Shown: piece after piece, positions 15,954-22,528 of the stretch
Numbering within the stretch: position 1 is the first letter of the stretch
Layout: every line of letters begins with the position of its first letter
Assembly: GCF_021531435.1 (NCBI RefSeq)
Contig: NZ_JAFBIS010000018.1
Location: 1 to 48,811 of the forward strand
DNA: 48,811 nucleotides
From: Oscillibacter valericigenes
GTDB lineage: Bacteria > Bacillota > Clostridia > Oscillospirales > Oscillospiraceae
Direction: 5' to 3'
The notes under the pieces: model-generated
What the model was told of the DNA's origin: nothing
Databases searched by the model: none
What the model saw: only the letters and a program-made list of their open reading frames with translations
Program-made: the position numbers and the translations under genes

Positions 15954-17186
15954 TCAGCCTGCCTTCTCCAGCAGCTTCTTCAGCTTGCGCACAGAGGGCG
16001 TGTCGTTCTGGAAAAACAGCTGCTCCGCCAGTGTGCGATAGATCTCGCAGCCGTTGACGGCGATGTGCATGGCGCAGGGGTCGCTGTTGGTCAGGCCGTT
16101 CAGCAGGAATTCCAGCTGGGGCTGGCACTCCGGGCAGTGCTGGTAGAAGTGCAGCACCGTCTCCATGGCCCGCCCGGCCTCCGGTTTTTTGTCGGCGCAC
16201 AGGTTCTCCAGCCGCAGCAGCAGCACGCAGGTCAGCGCCCAGCGCTGGCCGAAAGGCATCTCCGCCACTTCCCGCTCCGCCTCGTCAGGTTTTTCGCCCC
16301 GCAGGATGCGGTCAATGATGCCGGAGTGCAGCAGCGCGCTGTACTGCTCGTAGTAGGTGTAGAAGCCCCGGGCCACCTTGGAGGACTGGAGGAACTGGGA
16401 TATGAAGGTCAGGTCCACGGGGAAGTTCTTCTCCTCCATCATCCGCAGCAGGATGGACAGGTCCTCCCAGCCACGGGCGGTGACCAGGCCCGTGCCCTCC
16501 CCGTCCTTTTCAAAGACGTAAAAGTGGCCGCGGTGGTCGTCCAGATAGGACAGCACCATGGGGTGCACGCCCCGCTCCACCATGTAAGCCCGCCAGGCAG
16601 CGTAGTCAGGCGCCAGCCACAGAAGCCGCATCCGATCCGCCATGACCGGGTCCAGGGCGGTGGCGGAGGCGTTGTACTCGCTGGGGTTGCCCGCCAGCAC
16701 CAGCATCCAGCCGTCAGGCAGGGCGTGAGGGCCGAAGGACTTGCTCTGCAGCAGCTGCAGCATGGCGGGGCGCAGCGTCTCGCTGGCGCAGTTGAACTCG
16801 TCCAGGAACAGGATGCCCCGCTCCTTGCCGCTCTCCTCCATGACCCGCCAGACCTCCGCCACGATCTCGCTGAGGGTGTACTCCGTCACGCAGACAGTCT
16901 TGCCGTCCACCTGCCGCTCCGTCAGCCGGGGCAGGCCGATGGCGCTCTGCCGGGTGTGGTGGGTGACAGAGTAGGACAGGAACGCCAGTCCCTGCTCCTC
17001 CGCCACCTGGCGGACGATCTCCGTCTTGCCGATGCCGGCGGGGCCCATGAGGCACACCGGGCGGGCACGGCGGCGGTCCAGCCGCCAGTTTCCCTCCGCG
17101 TCTTTGGCGAAGTACAGCTCCGCCGTCTGGGCCAGGGCCTCCTTGGCCTGCTGAATATTGACTGTCACAGTCACCTGAGATTTCAT
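15954..17186 (-). CDS. MoxR-like AAA+ ATPase (clpP operon copy)
   Basis: 410 aa. Walker A is GPAGIGKT (residues 48-55), Walker B/DExx is ILFLDEFN (about 125-132), with sensor-1-like MLVLAGNPSEYN and MADRMRLLWL after it. MoxR ATPases work with VWA-domain partners as chaperones or remodelers, as in RavA-ViaA. The ATG of MKSQVTVT is chosen because AGGAGG lies 8 bp upstream. The N-terminal 300 residues closely match the gene at 36085-37569. Encoded 19 bp after the VWA gene, in the usual partner order. Confidence 0.92.
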   Translation of the reverse strand: MKSQVTVTVNIQQAKEALAQTAELYFAKDAEGNWRLDRRRARPVCLMGPAGIGKTEIVRQVAEEQGLAFLSYSVTHHTRQSAIGLPRLTERQVDGKTVCVTEYTLSEIVAEVWRVMEESGKERGILFLDEFNCASETLRPAMLQLLQSKSFGPHALPDGWMLVLAGNPSEYNASATALDPVMADRMRLLWLAPDYAAWRAYMVERGVHPMVLSYLDDHRGHFYVFEKDGEGTGLVTARGWEDLSILLRMMEEKNFPVDLTFISQFLQSSKVARGFYTYYEQYSALLHSGIIDRILRGEKPDEAEREVAEMPFGQRWALTCVLLLRLENLCADKKPEAGRAMETVLHFYQHCPECQPQLEFLLNGLTNSDPCAMHIAVNGCEIYRTLAEQLFFQNDTPSVRKLKKLLEKAG

Positions 17187-17205
17187 ATGTGTATCCTCCT
17201 GAACA

Positions 17206-18519
17206 TCAATTTGATTCCCGGCCATCCCAGCTCACAAGCAGACGGTCGTCCCCGGTGATGCGCACCTGCGTCACCCATTTGGGGATCTCGAACCAGTCCG
17301 GTTCCCACGCTTCCTCCCCCTTGGGGAACAGGAACGCCACGGGATAGTCCGGGGCCTGGTCCGGAAATTCGCCGAAGCCATCGGACAGGTACAGCAGTCC
17401 CCGGAAGTGCTTGCCGTCCGGGGACTCCCGTTGGGCGTTCACGTAGTCGAACACCGGGCAGAAGTCCGTGCCGCCGCAGCCCATGACGGAAAACTTCTTC
17501 ATCAGGCCGTCGGCCGTGTCCTCTCCGCTGAGGGTCTGGACCTTCTGGATGTCCGCGTCGCACTGGATCAGCGTCAGCTCCACCCGGGGGCCGCCGGCAT
17601 CCCGCAGGATAGCCAGCAGCTCCTCCAGAAAGCCGTGCATGACCCCGCCGCAGCAGGAGCCGGAAGTGTCCAGCGCCACCGCCAGGTCCAGCGCCGGGGC
17701 ATCCTCCCGCAGCTCCTCCGGTTCGATGAAGGGAGCGTCTCCGGTGAGGTCCATGCCCACCCGGTACCAGATGGCGTTGATAGAGTCGGGGTCCACCTCC
17801 TGCCGCTCCCGCCGGGCGCAGAACCGGCGCAGGAACTCCTTGTAGCTGACGCCGCTCTCCTCCACGTCCCGGTATTCCTCACACAGCTCCCCGGCCAGAC
17901 TGCCGTACTGGGAGTCTTTCCCGGACTGTGCCAGGGCCGCGGCCACCTGGCGGGCAGCCGCGCCCCACAGGTCTCCGGCCCCGGCGCCGTTTTGCCCGCC
18001 CGGAAGCGGCGTCCAGGCCGCATGGTCATCCAGCCGCAGGGGCTGGCTCTTCCGGACCAGCTCCTCCGCCTCCTCCCGGGTCTCCGGCGCCAGATAGGCG
18101 GCCTCCAGTGTCAGCTGCTCCAGGGCCTCCACGTGCTCCCGGATTTCCTTCTTCCAGGAAGGCGTCAGCGGCACGGGCAGGCGGTGCACGAAGGCCGCCG
18201 CCTTGGCGTCCGCCACGGCGTCAAAGAGCTGGGGATTCTGCCCCTGCCGTTTAGGGATGTGGCCAAGCAGGCCGTGGGCCGTGATGTGCATGATCTGTGC
18301 AGCGATGGAATCCTTGCGCCCCAGGTAGTCCCGCACCACCGTCTCCGGGTGGTAGTACAACGTCTCGCCGTCGGTCCACAGGGAGCGCTCCGCTTCGCTG
18401 GGCCGCAGGGGCAGCAGGTAGATGGCGGGCAGAAATTCCGGCAGCTTCGCCGCCAGCTTCCGCCGGGACCACTCGATGATCTCCACGGCCTGCCTGTTCA
18501 GCTCAGTCTCTTCCGCCAT
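17206..18519 (-). CDS. VWA protein with DUF2201-like N-terminal metallopeptidase-like domain
   Basis: 437 aa. The N-terminal domain contains QIMHITAHGLLGHIPKR near residue 76. It occupies the place of the HExxH zinc motif of DUF2201-type putative metallopeptidases, but the glutamate is isoleucine, so peptidase activity is unlikely. The C-terminal VWA fold has the MIDAS-type sequence VALDTSGSC (about 280-288) and GCGGTDFCPVFDYV, then LLYLSDGFGEFPD. VWA proteins of this type act with MoxR ATPases, and the gene directly precedes one. It overlaps the 61-aa gene by 17 bp. Its paralogue is 34757-36088. Confidence 0.88.
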   Translation of the reverse strand: MAEETELNRQAVEIIEWSRRKLAAKLPEFLPAIYLLPLRPSEAERSLWTDGETLYYHPETVVRDYLGRKDSIAAQIMHITAHGLLGHIPKRQGQNPQLFDAVADAKAAAFVHRLPVPLTPSWKKEIREHVEALEQLTLEAAYLAPETREEAEELVRKSQPLRLDDHAAWTPLPGGQNGAGAGDLWGAAARQVAAALAQSGKDSQYGSLAGELCEEYRDVEESGVSYKEFLRRFCARRERQEVDPDSINAIWYRVGMDLTGDAPFIEPEELREDAPALDLAVALDTSGSCCGGVMHGFLEELLAILRDAGGPRVELTLIQCDADIQKVQTLSGEDTADGLMKKFSVMGCGGTDFCPVFDYVNAQRESPDGKHFRGLLYLSDGFGEFPDQAPDYPVAFLFPKGEEAWEPDWFEIPKWVTQVRITGDDRLLVSWDGRESN

Positions 18520-18688
18520 CGTCCTTCTCCTTCCGCTCCATGCCTTCCAGCAGCTGCTCCAGCTCCCGGTCAGAGACCTTCACGAAGTGCCACACCAGCG
18601 CGATGACGGCGGCTATGACCAGAGCCAGAAAGCCCGCCATCAGAAAGCCTACCATCATGCTCAGCCGGTACAGAATATCCAGTTCCAT
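18503..18688 (-). CDS. Small single-pass membrane protein
   Basis: 61 aa. A hydrophobic helix spans about residues 11-34 (MVGFLMAGFLALVIAAVIAL), followed by a charged tail rich in E, K and D (RELEQLLEGMERKEKDDGG). AGGAGA lies 4 bp before the ATG. It fills the gap between clpP and the VWA gene and overlaps the latter by 17 bp, so it is likely translated and coupled. It could anchor the VWA-MoxR-ClpP products at the membrane; that is inference. No homologue is seen in the other operon. Confidence 0.75.
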   Translation of the reverse strand: MELDILYRLSMMVGFLMAGFLALVIAAVIALVWHFVKVSDRELEQLLEGMERKEKDDGGRD

Positions 18689-18705
18689 ACGCTCTCCTTT
18701 CCCGG

Positions 18706-19299
18706 TCAGGCGGCGCTGGGAGCGGTCCGCCGGTCCACCACCTCGTCCGCCAGGCCGTAGGCCACGCTCTCCGCAGCATCCATGAAGTTGTCCCGATCCA
18801 TGTCCGCCGCCAGCTGCGCCCGGTCCCTGCCGGTGTATTCCGCCAGCAGGTCCGTCAGACGGGTGCGGGCGCGCTCCAGGTGCCTTGCCCGGATGAGCAC
18901 ATCGGACGCCTGTCCCTCCGCGCCGCCCAGGGGCTGGTGGATCATGACCTCGGCGTTAGGCAGCACCCGGCGCTTGCCCTTGGTCCCCGCCGCCAGCAGC
19001 ACCGCGCCCATGGAGGCCGCCAGGCCCACGGCGATGGTGGACACGTCGCAGCGGATGTGCTCCATGGTATCCAGAATCGCCAGACCCGCGGTGACGGAGC
19101 CGCCGGGGCTGTTGATGTAGAGGGAGATGTCCTTCTCCGGGTCCTCCGCCTCCAGATACAGAAGCTGGGCCACCACGGCCGCCGACGTCTCGTCGTTCAC
19201 CTCGCCGGTGAGCAGCACGATGCGGTCCTTCAGCAGGCGGGAGAAGATGTCGTACCCGCGGCCGTCCTTGCCTTCGATCACATAGGGCATTGTAAACAT
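18706..19299 (-). CDS. clpP: ClpP-family serine protease
   Basis: 197 aa, normal ClpP length. The triad is recognisable: S96 in [12 protein letters not shown]121 in MIHQPLGG, D170 in MDRDNFMDA. The substrate-binding [15 protein letters not shown] strand is intact. ClpP forms a barrel that degrades proteins fed by an AAA+ unfoldase. Here there is no clpX or clpC nearby. The gene instead heads an operon with a membrane protein, VWA and MoxR, so this looks like a dedicated extra ClpP. The ATG with GGAGG 8 bp upstream is chosen; an upstream ATG adds 11 residues without a site. Confidence 0.93.
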   Translation of the reverse strand: MFTMPYVIEGKDGRGYDIFSRLLKDRIVLLTGEVNDETSAAVVAQLLYLEAEDPEKDISLYINSPGGSVTAGLAILDTMEHIRCDVSTIAVGLAASMGAVLLAAGTKGKRRVLPNAEVMIHQPLGGAEGQASDVLIRARHLERARTRLTDLLAEYTGRDRAQLAADMDRDNFMDAAESVAYGLADEVVDRRTAPSAA

Positions 19300-19332
19300 G
19301 GTTGTTACCTCCGATTCATTTGTTCTGGGCAC

Positions 19333-19362
19333 ATTTTACACCGGGGGTCTTTTCAAAATTGA
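19333..19362 (-). promoter_or_regulatory. CAAATTTG-type promoter C, driving the clpP operon
   Basis: Minus strand: TCAATTTTGA (19353-19362), half-site TTGAAA, 12 bp, -10 TAAAAT (19333-19338). Same architecture as in front of the ankyrin genes. Confidence 0.7.
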
Positions 19363-19427
19363 TAAGGAGCCAGGGGTTTGTTTCACGGCGGCGAAGGCCG
19401 TATGGCGCGGCATCTCCGCAATGCCAC

Positions 19428-19482
19428 AAAAAAAGGGTGCCGCCTCTCATGATCTGCAAAATCATTTTGAAGCAGCACCCTT
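19428..19482 (-). terminator. Terminator upstream of clpP
   Basis: Minus strand: an 11-bp stem, AAGGGTGCTGC / GCGGCACCCTT with one G-T pair, then a run of T. It insulates clpP from the mobile elements behind it. Confidence 0.65.
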
Positions 19483-19518
19483 CTAAATTGAAAATCATGC
19501 TGTTATAGAATGTAACTT

Positions 19519-19671
19519 GTGAACTACCCATGACTGAAGTCACGGGCTTCAAGGAGACGGATTCCCTCTCTTTTATTCTCGCTTAACCGGACTTCTGGAC
19601 GACTGTAACCGTCTCTGCCGTAGTAAAACGAGCTATCCCCGGAGTTCCTTCCGGTTTGGTATGTAACACAA
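19519..19671 (-). ncRNA. Putative omega-RNA of the second IS element
   Basis: Right-end noncoding tail downstream of tnpB, ending in a strong hairpin and TTCAC. The guide would come from the sequence below 19519. Called from position and structure only. Confidence 0.45.
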
Positions 19672-20844
19672 TCAGACGGCAAGCCGGATATCTTCCATCC
19701 GCCGTTTGATAGTGCGAAACCCTTCGTCACGGATGTTTCTGGCTGCGTTAGGATCTCTCCGAAGAACCTTGTGGCATTGCGGGCAGGTCCATTCCTTCTG
19801 TCCAAGCTGGACAGAAGGATCATACGCCCCACAATGGTTACAGGTCTTCGTTGACGGATACCACTTGTCGATAACGACAAAGTGCTTCCCCTGTTCCTCC
19901 AGTTTGTACTGAAGGAATCCCCGGAACAGCCCGAAGCCATTGTCCATCGTTGATTTGCCAAGCCGCAGAGTTCCAGACATTGCCCGCAAGTCGATATCTT
20001 CTACACATACAGTGTCCCAGGAATTGGCTATCTTCCTGCTTTCCTTATGGCAGAAGTCCTTGCGTTGATTGGATGCTCGCTCATGCAATCTGGCTACAAA
20101 GAGCCGCTGCTTCTCATAGTTCTTTGAACCCTTTACCATACGGGCCAGCCGCTTCTGTTCCTTAGCAAGCCTCTGCTCGACCCTGCGGAAAGCATGCGGA
20201 ACTTCTGGTGAACAGCCTTCAGAGTCCACATAGAACAGAGGACTGCTATAGTCCAAGCCGAGAGTCTTCTTGATGTCAGGCATCACTGGAGATGCGGCTT
20301 CCACCGTTATGGCAAAGAGAATGGACACATAATACTTTCCGCTCTGAGACATGGAAATGGTGGCATTCTTGAGGACCGCCCCAGGTTCCGGGTCTCTGTG
20401 AATACACGCTTCGACCCATCCGAGCTTTGGCAGTTTGATTCGCCCACATTTCGTTCCCGTGCGCTCAACAGCAATGTTTCCATTGGTGGCATTGGTCGTA
20501 TAGGACATTTTGTGGTCTTTCTTGGACTTGAACCGCGGATAGCGGCCCTTCTTATCGAAGAAGTTCTTGAATGCGTTAGAAAGGTTGAACAGGCTGTTGG
20601 TGAGGGCAAACTTATCGACCTCGCGGAGATATTCCAATTCATCCTTCCAGACATGGTTACAGAACTGATTAAGCTCATTACGGGACATAGACTTCATATC
20701 AGCCGTATGAAGGCCTTGCTGAAGTTCCAGCCCCATATTGTAGACCTTCCGGACACAGCCAAAGGTTTTATTTATGAGGTCCTTCTGGTCTTCGTTTGGA
20801 TAAATCCGATACTTGATAGCACGGTTGATGACGATGGTTTTCAT
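19672..20844 (-). CDS. tnpB: TnpB RNA-guided nuclease, standard form
   Basis: 390 aa, usual TnpB size. The RuvC residues lie in LGLDYSSPLFYVD, VCVEDIDLRAMS and RRDPNAARNI. A four-cysteine zinc ribbon is present: TKTCNHCG and WTCPQCHK. The N-terminal IKYRIYPNEDQKDLI is typical. It overlaps nothing and follows tnpA by 19 bp. The sequence between its stop and the element end at 19519 (hairpin-rich, ending TTCAC) is the expected guide-RNA scaffold. Clearly a different lineage from the TnpB at 10750. Confidence 0.93.
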   Translation of the reverse strand: MKTIVINRAIKYRIYPNEDQKDLINKTFGCVRKVYNMGLELQQGLHTADMKSMSRNELNQFCNHVWKDELEYLREVDKFALTNSLFNLSNAFKNFFDKKGRYPRFKSKKDHKMSYTTNATNGNIAVERTGTKCGRIKLPKLGWVEACIHRDPEPGAVLKNATISMSQSGKYYVSILFAITVEAASPVMPDIKKTLGLDYSSPLFYVDSEGCSPEVPHAFRRVEQRLAKEQKRLARMVKGSKNYEKQRLFVARLHERASNQRKDFCHKESRKIANSWDTVCVEDIDLRAMSGTLRLGKSTMDNGFGLFRGFLQYKLEEQGKHFVVIDKWYPSTKTCNHCGAYDPSVQLGQKEWTCPQCHKVLRRDPNAARNIRDEGFRTIKRRMEDIRLAV

Positions 20845-20863
20845 GAGGACCTCCTTTCTATCT

Positions 20864-21277
20864 CTACTTGACCTTTTGGCTATTGATATACTCCGTCACC
20901 TGCTGCGTCGTGTTTTCACTGACAGTGGCCACGAAGTAAGAAGGGTTCCAAAGGTGTCCGTCCCAGAGCTTGTTCTTGAGTTCGGGGAATCTCATAAACA
21001 GGTGTCTGGCAGAGTTTCCCTTGAAAACCTTGACGATATCCGGAAGAAAGTGTTGCGGCGAACAACTCACGAGAAGATGAATGTGGTCCGGCATGCTCTC
21101 CATGGCGTCAATTGTAACGTCAATGTCTTTTGCTGTTGCGGCCAAATCTTCCTTAAGGAAAGTCTCTATATCTCCTTCCAAAATCCTTCGTCTGTACTTT
21201 ACGCACCAAACGATATGATACTGAAGGCGATATACATAACCACGACCATATGTAAGTCCGTAATTATTTATTTCCAT
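20864..21277 (-). CDS. tnpA: IS200/IS605 Y1 transposase TnpA
   Basis: 137 aa HUH transposase. The metal motif is MPDHIHLLVS, and the catalytic tyrosine is in VTEYINSQKVK near the C-terminus. The ATG at 21277 has AGGGTGA 6 bp upstream; a TTG two codons earlier is less likely. Its sequence differs clearly from the TnpA at 10334, so the two elements are not recent copies of each other. Confidence 0.92.
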   Translation of the reverse strand: MEINNYGLTYGRGYVYRLQYHIVWCVKYRRRILEGDIETFLKEDLAATAKDIDVTIDAMESMPDHIHLLVSCSPQHFLPDIVKVFKGNSARHLFMRFPELKNKLWDGHLWNPSYFVATVSENTTQQVTEYINSQKVK

Positions 21278-21296
21278 ATACAATCACCCTGATAGT

Positions 21297-21325
21297 ATTA
21301 TACCATTTGTGCAATCACAATGCAA
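21297..21325 (-). promoter_or_regulatory. tnpA promoter of the second IS element
   Basis: Minus strand: TTGCAT (21320-21325), 17 bp, TATAAT (21297-21302). A TTGTG/CACAA palindrome overlaps the spacer. Confidence 0.6.
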
Positions 21326-21354
21326 CCCAAAATAGAACATTTGTACCAAAGCAA

Positions 21355-21475
21355 AACGGCCGCCTTACTCACGACTAAAGTCACGAGAATGCGGCGGCTC
21401 TTTATTCAACGAACTGCTTCCCCGGTGTTAGCACCGGGCGGAATTAGCCCGACTTCAACTTTCTTAGGATCCTAC
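21355..21475 (-). repeat. Structured IS right-end/omega-RNA-like remnant 1
   Basis: Minus strand: several short hairpins, then CGTTGAATA and a two-level hairpin (21359-21398) with outer stem GCCGCC/GGCGGC and inner stem CTCGTGAC-TTTA-GTCGTGAG. It resembles IS200/IS605 right ends, but no tnpB is attached. It abuts a truncated group II intron. Confidence 0.6.
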
Positions 21476-21479
21476 CCCC

Positions 21480-21643
21480 AGTATCCGCTTGATACGATTT
21501 CTGTTCGTCAGACCAAGAGTTTGCTTACAACTTTCTTCAGATTCCTCGTCACCGGGGACACCCTTGCTGTTCAGCTATGCGCTTCCCACCGCTGGCCGTG
21601 CTCGGGACTTCCAACCGTTAGATTTCGCCCAGACCGTCCGCAC
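21480..21643 (-). mobile_element. Truncated group II intron, 5' part
   Basis: Minus strand starts GTGCGGACGG and continues with GGGCGAAATCTAACGG and AGCGCATAGCTGAACA, matching the 5' domain I of the intron at 21981-22473 at most positions. It breaks off near 21480, where the IS-like remnant begins. Just upstream is an imperfect hairpin plus T-run, the preferred target of group IIC introns. Confidence 0.7.
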
Positions 21644-21795
21644 TAAGGAAAAACCGGGGCTGTCGCATAATTCGCATAATGCACAAAGCCAATAATCAAA
21701 ACCCGCCCTAAAACTCGATATACCATAATCATGAAGGAATAATCAATAAAAGCTTTTATGCCCTAAAAACAACTGAATTGCAGAGATTAACCCTA
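21644..21795. other. AT-rich intergenic stretch
   Basis: Contains an imperfect GGCTTTGTGCAT/ATGCGACAGCC stem and T-run at about 21649-21690 on the minus strand, probably an old terminator. Nothing else recognised. Confidence 0.4.
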
Positions 21796-21850
21796 GTTTC
21801 GACTAACTCATAACTAAAGTCACGAGAATGCACCGAAACACTATTCAACG
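21796..21850 (-). repeat. Structured IS right-end-like remnant 2
   Basis: Minus strand: CGTTGAATA, then outer stem GTTTCG/CGAAAC and inner stem CTCGTGAC-TTTA-GTTATGAG. It has the same inner hairpin as remnant 1, but a different outer stem sequence that still pairs. Confidence 0.6.
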
Positions 21851-21966
21851 CAACAGAGCTGGTTGCTGGCGGGGACGCGGACCAGCTCCATATTTCGCCT
21901 GAGAGCCACCGAAAGCTGGCTGAGGCGCTGCGGGAGAAGATCGAAACCGCGATTTTCCCCCAGTAA
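21850..21966 (+). pseudogene. 3' fragment of an SGNH/GDSL-type hydrolase gene
   Basis: Only 38 codons remain: ATELVAGGDADQLHISPES and then HRKLAEALREKI before the stop. The D-x-LHISPE-x-H pattern fits the block V Asp/His of SGNH hydrolases such as COG2755-like esterases. The 5' part is gone, cut at the IS-like remnant. Nonfunctional. Call rests on this one motif. Confidence 0.5.
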
Positions 21967-21980
21967 AAGTTTCCCGAAAT

Positions 21981-22473
21981 AATCGAGTAGGTAAGGGCCG
22001 ATAGCCCCGTCCCCTCACACCACCGTACGTAGGGTTCCCTATACGGCGGTTCAATCGCATGAGTGCAGGGACTCGTACCTGTCGGATAGGCTGTAGTATC
22101 CGGCTCGTGCGAGTCTCTCGTTTGTAATAGAGCATTTTAGAATCGGGCTTGCAGTTCGTTGTTACTACGCATTTTTTTCGAATATGTCTATTCCATGCGC
22201 CTGCAAGATCTCCCCGGGTAAGAGCGAAATCTTTCCCCTACCTGCCGCATTTACGTTTACTGGTTCCGTGTGGTTATTGGACTTCAGCTTACTGTGGAGC
22301 CTCGTCCCAAGTATCCGCCTGATGCGATTCCTGTTCGTCAGGCCAAGGGTTTGCTTACAACTTCCTTCGGATTCCCCGTCACCAGGGACACCCTTGTTGT
22401 TCAGCTATGCGCTTCCCACCACCGGGCGCGCTCGGGACTTTCACCCGTTAGATTTCGCCCATGCCGGGCGCAC
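21981..22473 (-). mobile_element. ORF-less group II intron placed behind the addA terminator
   Basis: Minus strand begins GTGCGCCCGG (22473), a typical group II 5' end, and ends near CCTACTCGAT. A domain V-like hairpin lies at about 22016-22056: CCGCCGTATAGGG / CCCTACGTACGG. It is about 490 nt, too short for the reverse transcriptase, which is missing. The 5' end lies 5 bp after the addA terminator stem in the same orientation, the classic site of group IIC introns. The 3' boundary is approximate. Confidence 0.72.
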
Positions 22474-22477
22474 CCAG

Positions 22478-22515
22478 AAAAACCACCTGTCACGACCAGT
22501 GTGACAGGTGGTTTT
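22478..22515 (-). terminator. addA terminator
   Basis: Near-perfect stem AAACCACCTGTCAC / GTGACAGGTGGTTT with a 7-nt loop and a T-run on the minus strand. A diverged copy is found at 47704-47740. Confidence 0.85.
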
Positions 22516-22528
22516 GTCTTTGCGAATC

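Larger units (their letters stand above)
19519..21345 (-). mobile_element. Second IS200/IS605-family element (left boundary approximate)
   Basis: Carries tnpA (20864-21277) and tnpB (19672-20844) on the minus strand. The right end shows hairpin CCCGTGAC-TTCA-GTCATGGG (19527-19546) and finishes in GGGTAGTTCAC. The left end lies beyond the tnpA promoter, near 21330-21350, and cannot be fixed exactly. It sits between clpP and addA in a spot rich in other insertions. Confidence 0.8.

Noticed and set aside
15954..17186. IGLP in the MoxR protein as a ClpP-docking IGF/LGF loop
   Set aside because: It lies just after the Walker A strand where MoxR proteins have their usual pore-loop region, and both copies have it, including the one without ClpP in its operon.
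21845..22135. 96-aa minus-strand frame
   Set aside because: It lies over the 3' domains of the group II intron. Such frames are common annotation artefacts of structured intron RNA.
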